A stretch of DNA of 26,350 nucleotides from Clostridiales bacterium. GTDB lineage: Bacteria; Bacillota; Clostridia; Lachnospirales; Anaerotignaceae. The translations under genes were made by a program, and so were the position numbers. Under the pieces are notes generated by a model. It was not told where the DNA came from. It did no database searches and saw nothing but the letters and a program-made list of their open reading frames with translations. Position 1 is the first letter of the stretch; every line of letters begins with the position of its first letter. The DNA lies in the NCBI GenBank assembly GCA_019423725.1, contig JAHZAW010000007.1:28664-55013 (forward strand), in the 5' to 3' direction. Positions 22,610-26,350 of this stretch are shown here, in pieces.

Positions 22610-23569
22610 CTACACCTCTTTTTTAAGAAAACGTCTGCATCCCACAAAATGACCCGGAGATGCCAAGCCGTATTTGAACTCGAATCCTGCACATTCAGCC
22701 TCTTTCACAGGGCATCTTTCTTCAAACGGACATCCCGTCAAAATTTCAGTAAATGCCGGAGGCATACCATCCAGCCCCTTTGATATGTTTCCCTTTAAGT
22801 CAGGCACGGCATCCATAAGCGCCTTTGTATATGGATGGCTCGGATTCTTTAGCAGCTCATCCTTTGGCGCATATTCGACTATCCTTCCGCCATACATCAC
22901 TGCTATGGTATCTGACAGGGCTGCTATGACTCCCATATTATGGGAGATCATTATAAACGATATGCCAAAATTCTCCTTAAGCTGTTTAAGCTGCTTTACT
23001 ACCTCCAGCTGGCTGGTGACATCAAGCGCACTGGTCGGCTCATCTCCCAGCAAAAGCTGCGGACCATTGACCATGGCCGCAGCTATAGATACCCTCTGAC
23101 ACATTCCACCGCTAAGTTCAAACGGGTAGGATTTCAATATCCTGTCCGTGTCCTTGAGCATAAGTTTTTTCATAAGCTCAGATGCCCTTTTATCGGACTC
23201 TTTTCTGCTTATTTTTTCTCCATGGACCCTTATGGTCTCGTAAAACAAGGCCGAAACTGTTTTGCCCGGGTCCATGGATACGGAAGCATTCTGCGGTATC
23301 ATGGATATTTTTGAGCCTCTTATATCCCTGAGATTATGCTCATCCAGCGCTGTAAGCTCCTGGTCATTGAACCTTATGCTCCCGCTTACCTTTCCGCCTT
23401 TACCCTCCAGCATCATTATGGATCTCAAAAGGGTCGTCTTTCCGCAGCCGCTCTCTCCGACTATGCCAAGAAACTCTCCCTTTTCAAGTTTAAGGGATAT
23501 GTCCCTGACCACCGGTATATTGTCATAATATACATAAAGATCTTTTAATTCTAAAACCGTTTCAGCCAT
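22610..23569 (-). CDS. Nickel/peptide ABC transporter ATPase 1 (NikD/DppD-like)
   Basis: The 319-residue ATPase has Walker A GESGCGKT at 38-45, the signature LSGGMCQR at 152-159 and Walker B LLLGDEP at 172-178, followed by TSALDVTSQ. The C-terminal oligopeptide-transporter extension carries the cysteines CPFEERCPVKEAEC and GHFVGC, which in related proteins bind an Fe-S cluster. It sits between the binding protein and the second ATPase. The ATG at 23567-23569 has only a weak site upstream (AAGGA at 23582-23586, 12 bases away), so expression may rely on coupling to the binding-protein gene. Confidence 0.93.
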   Translation of the reverse strand: MAETVLELKDLYVYYDNIPVVRDISLKLEKGEFLGIVGESGCGKTTLLRSIMMLEGKGGKVSGSIRFNDQELTALDEHNLRDIRGSKISMIPQNASVSMDPGKTVSALFYETIRVHGEKISRKESDKRASELMKKLMLKDTDRILKSYPFELSGGMCQRVSIAAAMVNGPQLLLGDEPTSALDVTSQLEVVKQLKQLKENFGISFIMISHNMGVIAALSDTIAVMYGGRIVEYAPKDELLKNPSHPYTKALMDAVPDLKGNISKGLDGMPPAFTEILTGCPFEERCPVKEAECAGFEFKYGLASPGHFVGCRRFLKKEV

Positions 23570-23584
23570 ATAACCACTTAGTCC

Positions 23585-25129
23585 TTATTCTTCAATATAT
23601 ACATTTGCATCCAGCAGATAATATTCGGATGGATTAGTATGCAGTCCCTTTACCTTTGAACTCATAACATAAACATACTTTGAATGTCCAACCACTATAA
23701 ATCCAGCATCATCTATTATTTTCTGCTGTATCTCCTTTGTGAGCTCTGTCCTTCTGGCAGGATCGAATTCCTCATCCAGTTCATTTATAAGACTGTCAAC
23801 CTCTGCATTTGAATATCCGCCATAATTGCTGCTTCCGCCGGTACGGAAAACTATATCTGCAAAATACTGCGGGTCTCCTGTGGGTACCATGGTGAAGCTT
23901 ACCATAAGAAGATCAAAATCTCCTGTTTTCTGCTGCTCGCTTACAGACTCATATACCTCTGTTGTCATATTTATTCCTATGTTTTTCGCTGATGATGCTA
24001 TTTCACTGCAGAATTTGGGAAGTTCGGCCTTTGTTGTATATGTAACAAGCCTGAGAGATATATTTTTACCGTTTAACTCCCTTATTCCGTCGCCGTCTGT
24101 ATCTTTTATGCCAGCCTCATCCAGAAGAGCATTGGCTCCATCTATATCATATTCATATCCATCAGCTCCGCCAAAGTCCATAAAATCAGGATAAAGCCCC
24201 GTTGTTGTAACTGAAGCTCCCTTATTGATTACATCAGCACAGCCTTCCTTGTCTATGCACATGCTTAAAGCCTGTCTTACAGCCTTTTCCTGTAAAAACT
24301 CATTTTCAAAGTTAATGAATATTACCTGTCCCCTGGAACCGGCAACACCATCTACATTATAAAGGTTAGTATCTGAAAAAAGTTCAAAGCTGGTCGGAGG
24401 CATGCTTACTGATATATCGCTTTCTCCGTTTTGCTGAGCAAGAGCTATGGTACTGGCGTCACCTATGATATTTACTATGGCTCCATCAAGCTTGGGCTCT
24501 CCGCCCCAGTAATTATCATATTTTTTCAGCTCAGCCCTTACCTTCACCTCATAACTAACCGGTATAAACGGGCCTGTACCGATGGGATGTACTGCAGGGT
24601 CTTCGTCTGATGTAACATCGATTATACTGCTTAATGGCTCGCAGAGACTGTTTTTAAAGGCAGGTACCGGCTTTGATGTTTTCACCGTGAGAGTCTGTCC
24701 GTCGGCTTCCATGCTCTCGATATAAAGCTGCTCATTTAATCTGGCATTTATTTCAGCTGTTCTTTCCCAGCAGAGCTTTACGCTCTCAGCTGTAAGGGGA
24801 TTTCCATTATGGAATGTTATCCCATCCTTTAAAGTTATCACCCATGTATTTTCATCTGCCATCTCACAGCTTTCAGCAAGCAGAGGCTGAGGCTCAAGAT
24901 TCTCGTCAAGTTTGAACAGCGTTTCCGTTATTCCCCATCTGGATGTATACCAGCTGTCCCAGCTCTGAGCCGGATCAAGGCTGGTGGGGCACTGTGTATC
25001 AGCAACAACAAGTATATTACCATTATCTTCCTGAGTGCTTTCTGATGTCTTTTTTGTTGATGAGCCCCCCGCAAGCATAGATACGCTCAAAATCATGGCC
25101 AGAGCCATGCCTAAAAATCTCTTTTTCAT
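23585..25129 (-). CDS. Family 5 extracellular solute-binding protein (NikA/peptide-like), lipobox altered
   Basis: The 514-residue protein captures the ligand for the importer. It has family 5 hallmarks: TQCPTSLDPAQSW, ETLFKLDENLEPQPLLAESCEMADENTWVITLKDGITFHNGNPLTAESV and VRQALSMCIDKE. The ETLFKLDENL and FHNG pattern is closest, by eye, to NikA/CntA-type binding proteins, but peptide binding cannot be excluded. The signal peptide reads SVSMLAGGSST; the position where a lipobox (LAGC) has cysteine is Gly22. The codon is GGC at 25064-25066, inside a run of six C/G bases. Either the protein is not lipidated or the base is an error. GGAGG lies close before the ATG at 25127-25129. Confidence 0.93.
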   Translation of the reverse strand: MKKRFLGMALAMILSVSMLAGGSSTKKTSESTQEDNGNILVVADTQCPTSLDPAQSWDSWYTSRWGITETLFKLDENLEPQPLLAESCEMADENTWVITLKDGITFHNGNPLTAESVKLCWERTAEINARLNEQLYIESMEADGQTLTVKTSKPVPAFKNSLCEPLSSIIDVTSDEDPAVHPIGTGPFIPVSYEVKVRAELKKYDNYWGGEPKLDGAIVNIIGDASTIALAQQNGESDISVSMPPTSFELFSDTNLYNVDGVAGSRGQVIFINFENEFLQEKAVRQALSMCIDKEGCADVINKGASVTTTGLYPDFMDFGGADGYEYDIDGANALLDEAGIKDTDGDGIRELNGKNISLRLVTYTTKAELPKFCSEIASSAKNIGINMTTEVYESVSEQQKTGDFDLLMVSFTMVPTGDPQYFADIVFRTGGSSNYGGYSNAEVDSLINELDEEFDPARRTELTKEIQQKIIDDAGFIVVGHSKYVYVMSSKVKGLHTNPSEYYLLDANVYIEE

Positions 25130-25148
25130 TTTATCCTCCGTAAATCTT

Positions 25149-25958
25149 TTAATCTTTTATCCTGTCTCTCAGTTTTTCTCCAAACAGATTGAAAGCCGCT
25201 GCCGCAATGAAAACAGCTATTCCCGGTATTATAACAAGTCTCATATCCGTCTGCATGTAGTCACGTCCGGCATTTATCATGGAACCCCATTCCGGAGTGG
25301 TGTCTTTTACCCCTACTCCAAGATATGACAAAGCAGCTATTTCCATAATTACCGAAGCGATCCCAAGACTCGCATTTACAATCAGCGGATATATTATATT
25401 AGGTATTATCCTTCCGCATATTATTTTTAGATGAGACTCGCCGCATATCCTGGCGGCTTTTATGTAATTGTGTCCCTTTGCCGTAAATGTAAAACTTCTT
25501 GCCAGCCTGGCAAACTCCACCCAGCCAACAAAACACATGGCAATTATCGTATTTTCTATTCCTATGCCCAAAAGACCGGCAATGGCTATGGCAAGCACTA
25601 TCCTTGGAAATGCCTGCATTGCCGTAATTATTTTTGATATGACGGCATCAACAGCGCCGCCAAAATATCCCGATACCACACCTATCAGAGTTCCGGCTGA
25701 AAATACTATGACCGTAATGAATACAGCCGAAAATATCGATGTTCTAGCGCCATAAAGCACCCTTGAGAGCATACACCTTCCAAGGTGGTCATTACCCAGC
25801 GGATACTGGGCACTTGGTCCTGCTTCAGCAAGCATCGTATTTGTCACATTCGGGTCATTTGGAGCCAGCACAGGGGCTAAAAGGGCTATCAGGACCAAAA
25901 GGGCTATAAATGCCACAGACAAAATAAATCCTGTATTATTTTTGTTCTTATCATTCAT
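25149..25958 (-). CDS. Nickel/peptide ABC transporter permease 2 (NikC/DppC-like)
   Basis: The 269-residue permease has the DppC/NikC N-terminal segment (PNDPNVTNTMLAEAGPSAQYPLGNDHLGRCMLSRVLYGARTS) and the inner-membrane EAA-type loop (AARICGESHLKIICGRIIPNI) that contacts the ATPases. Five to six hydrophobic helices are apparent. It starts 11 bases after the stop of the first permease, with AGGTGAA (25965-25971) overlapping that stop codon. The binding-protein gene follows 19 bases later. Confidence 0.93.
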   Translation of the reverse strand: MNDKNKNNTGFILSVAFIALLVLIALLAPVLAPNDPNVTNTMLAEAGPSAQYPLGNDHLGRCMLSRVLYGARTSIFSAVFITVIVFSAGTLIGVVSGYFGGAVDAVISKIITAMQAFPRIVLAIAIAGLLGIGIENTIIAMCFVGWVEFARLARSFTFTAKGHNYIKAARICGESHLKIICGRIIPNIIYPLIVNASLGIASVIMEIAALSYLGVGVKDTTPEWGSMINAGRDYMQTDMRLVIIPGIAVFIAAAAFNLFGEKLRDRIKD

Positions 25959-25969
25959 AAAACTTTCAC

Positions 25970-26350
25970 CTACATACGGCCGTATTTTATTCTTGGATCG
26001 ATAATGGCCGAAAGTATATCAACCGCCAGGTTTACAGCCAGGTAGACAACTGCACACCACAGCACAAACCCCTGTATCATATTATAGTCAAGCCTGGCAA
26101 CGGAATTTACAGCCAGTTTTCCAAGGCCGTTTATGGAGAATATGCCTTCAATTATCGTCGAGCCTCCAAGGAAGCCGCCCATATAAATGCTGACACAGGT
26201 CAGTATGGGTGCGGCACAGTTTTTAAGGACATGGGAAAAAAGTATCCTTTTTCTGCTTACTCCCCTTATAATTGCCCCTTCCACATAAGGCTGCTCCATT
26301 TCTTCAAGTACGACAGCCCTTATCTGGCGTATCATTTTTGCGCTGCACTG
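25970..26350 (-). CDS. Nickel/peptide ABC transporter permease 1 (NikB/DppB-like), 5' end cut off
   Basis: Only the last 126 codons are inside the window. The frame stays open through the right edge (codons for Gln-Cys-Ser-Ala-Lys before Met at 26335), so the internal Met at 26335 is not the start. The segment EQPYVEGAIIRGVSRKRILFSHVLKNCAAPIL is the DppB-type coupling loop. GGFLGGSTIIEGIFSINGLG and the C-terminal DPRIKYGRM are family hallmarks. It is the first visible gene of the importer operon, whose promoter must lie outside the window. Confidence 0.9.
   Translation of the reverse strand, partial: QCSAKMIRQIRAVVLEEMEQPYVEGAIIRGVSRKRILFSHVLKNCAAPILTCVSIYMGGFLGGSTIIEGIFSINGLGKLAVNSVARLDYNMIQGFVLWCAVVYLAVNLAVDILSAIIDPRIKYGRM

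Noticed and set aside
22606..22692. Longer N-terminus for the second importer ATPase
   Set aside because: It would overlap the first ATPase by 83 bases, lacks a ribosome binding site, and the added residues do not resemble the family; the TTG at 22605 has GAGGTG at 7 bases.
1..26350. Mobile elements, CRISPR arrays, tRNA or rRNA genes
   Set aside because: No transposase or integrase motifs, no regularly spaced repeats of the needed length, and no cloverleaf or conserved rRNA segments were seen on either strand.

Overview
The window looks like chromosomal DNA of an anaerobic, low-GC, Gram-positive clostridial bacterium (Clostridia; family not resolvable from this sequence alone). The grounds are strong GGAGG-type ribosome binding sites, ftsQ/divIB next to ftsZ with zapA nearby, S-layer-homology (SLH) secreted proteins, a two-cluster ferredoxin/flavodoxin protein, an SLH-CAP protein, and an HTH protein carrying a superoxide-reductase-like domain. 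Almost all genes lie on the minus strand. Only three lie on the plus strand. I see no tRNA, rRNA, CRISPR array, insertion sequence or prophage gene.

Layout. (1) 1-5919 is a cell-division block, read leftward: ftsQ/divIB, ftsZ, a ketopantoate-reductase-like gene, zapA, and a U32-family protein cut by the left edge. (2) 5941-6990 holds a plus-strand cysteine-rich protein behind a sigma-K-like promoter, ending in a strong bidirectional terminator. (3) 7004-14468 is a cell-surface and efflux block. It has an SLH+CAP protein with its own promoter, then a probable four-gene operon reading adaptor (MacA/HlyD-like), ATPase, MacB-like permease and a large SLH protein. (4) 14489-17572 is a compact probable six-gene operon: FecCD permease and its ATPase without a binding protein, a 48-residue two-helix membrane protein, a SHOCT protein, a 64-residue unknown and a GNAT acetyltransferase. 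It diverges from (5) a plus-strand XRE regulator fused to a zinc-ribbon/superoxide-reductase-like domain (17689-18273), followed by a small plus-strand gene. (6) 18728-20985 holds a four-carbon acid sugar kinase and a ferredoxin/flavodoxin (EFR1-type) protein. (7) 21025-26350 is a nickel/peptide/opine-type ABC importer (two permeases, binding protein, two ATPases) with a terminal SAM methyltransferase; the first permease runs off the right edge.

How the parts fit. FtsQ, FtsZ and ZapA act at the division septum. The efflux operon probably exports a small molecule or peptide and delivers an SLH protein to the same envelope. The FecCD operon and the divergent redox-type regulator suggest a metal uptake unit under redox or iron control, which is inference. 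No clearly new large system is visible. The most unusual elements are the HTH-superoxide-reductase-like regulator with its neighbouring operon, the cysteine-rich protein with its sigma-K-like promoter, the binding protein that has lost its lipobox cysteine, the adaptor with two barrel-sandwich modules, and several repeat-decorated promoters.
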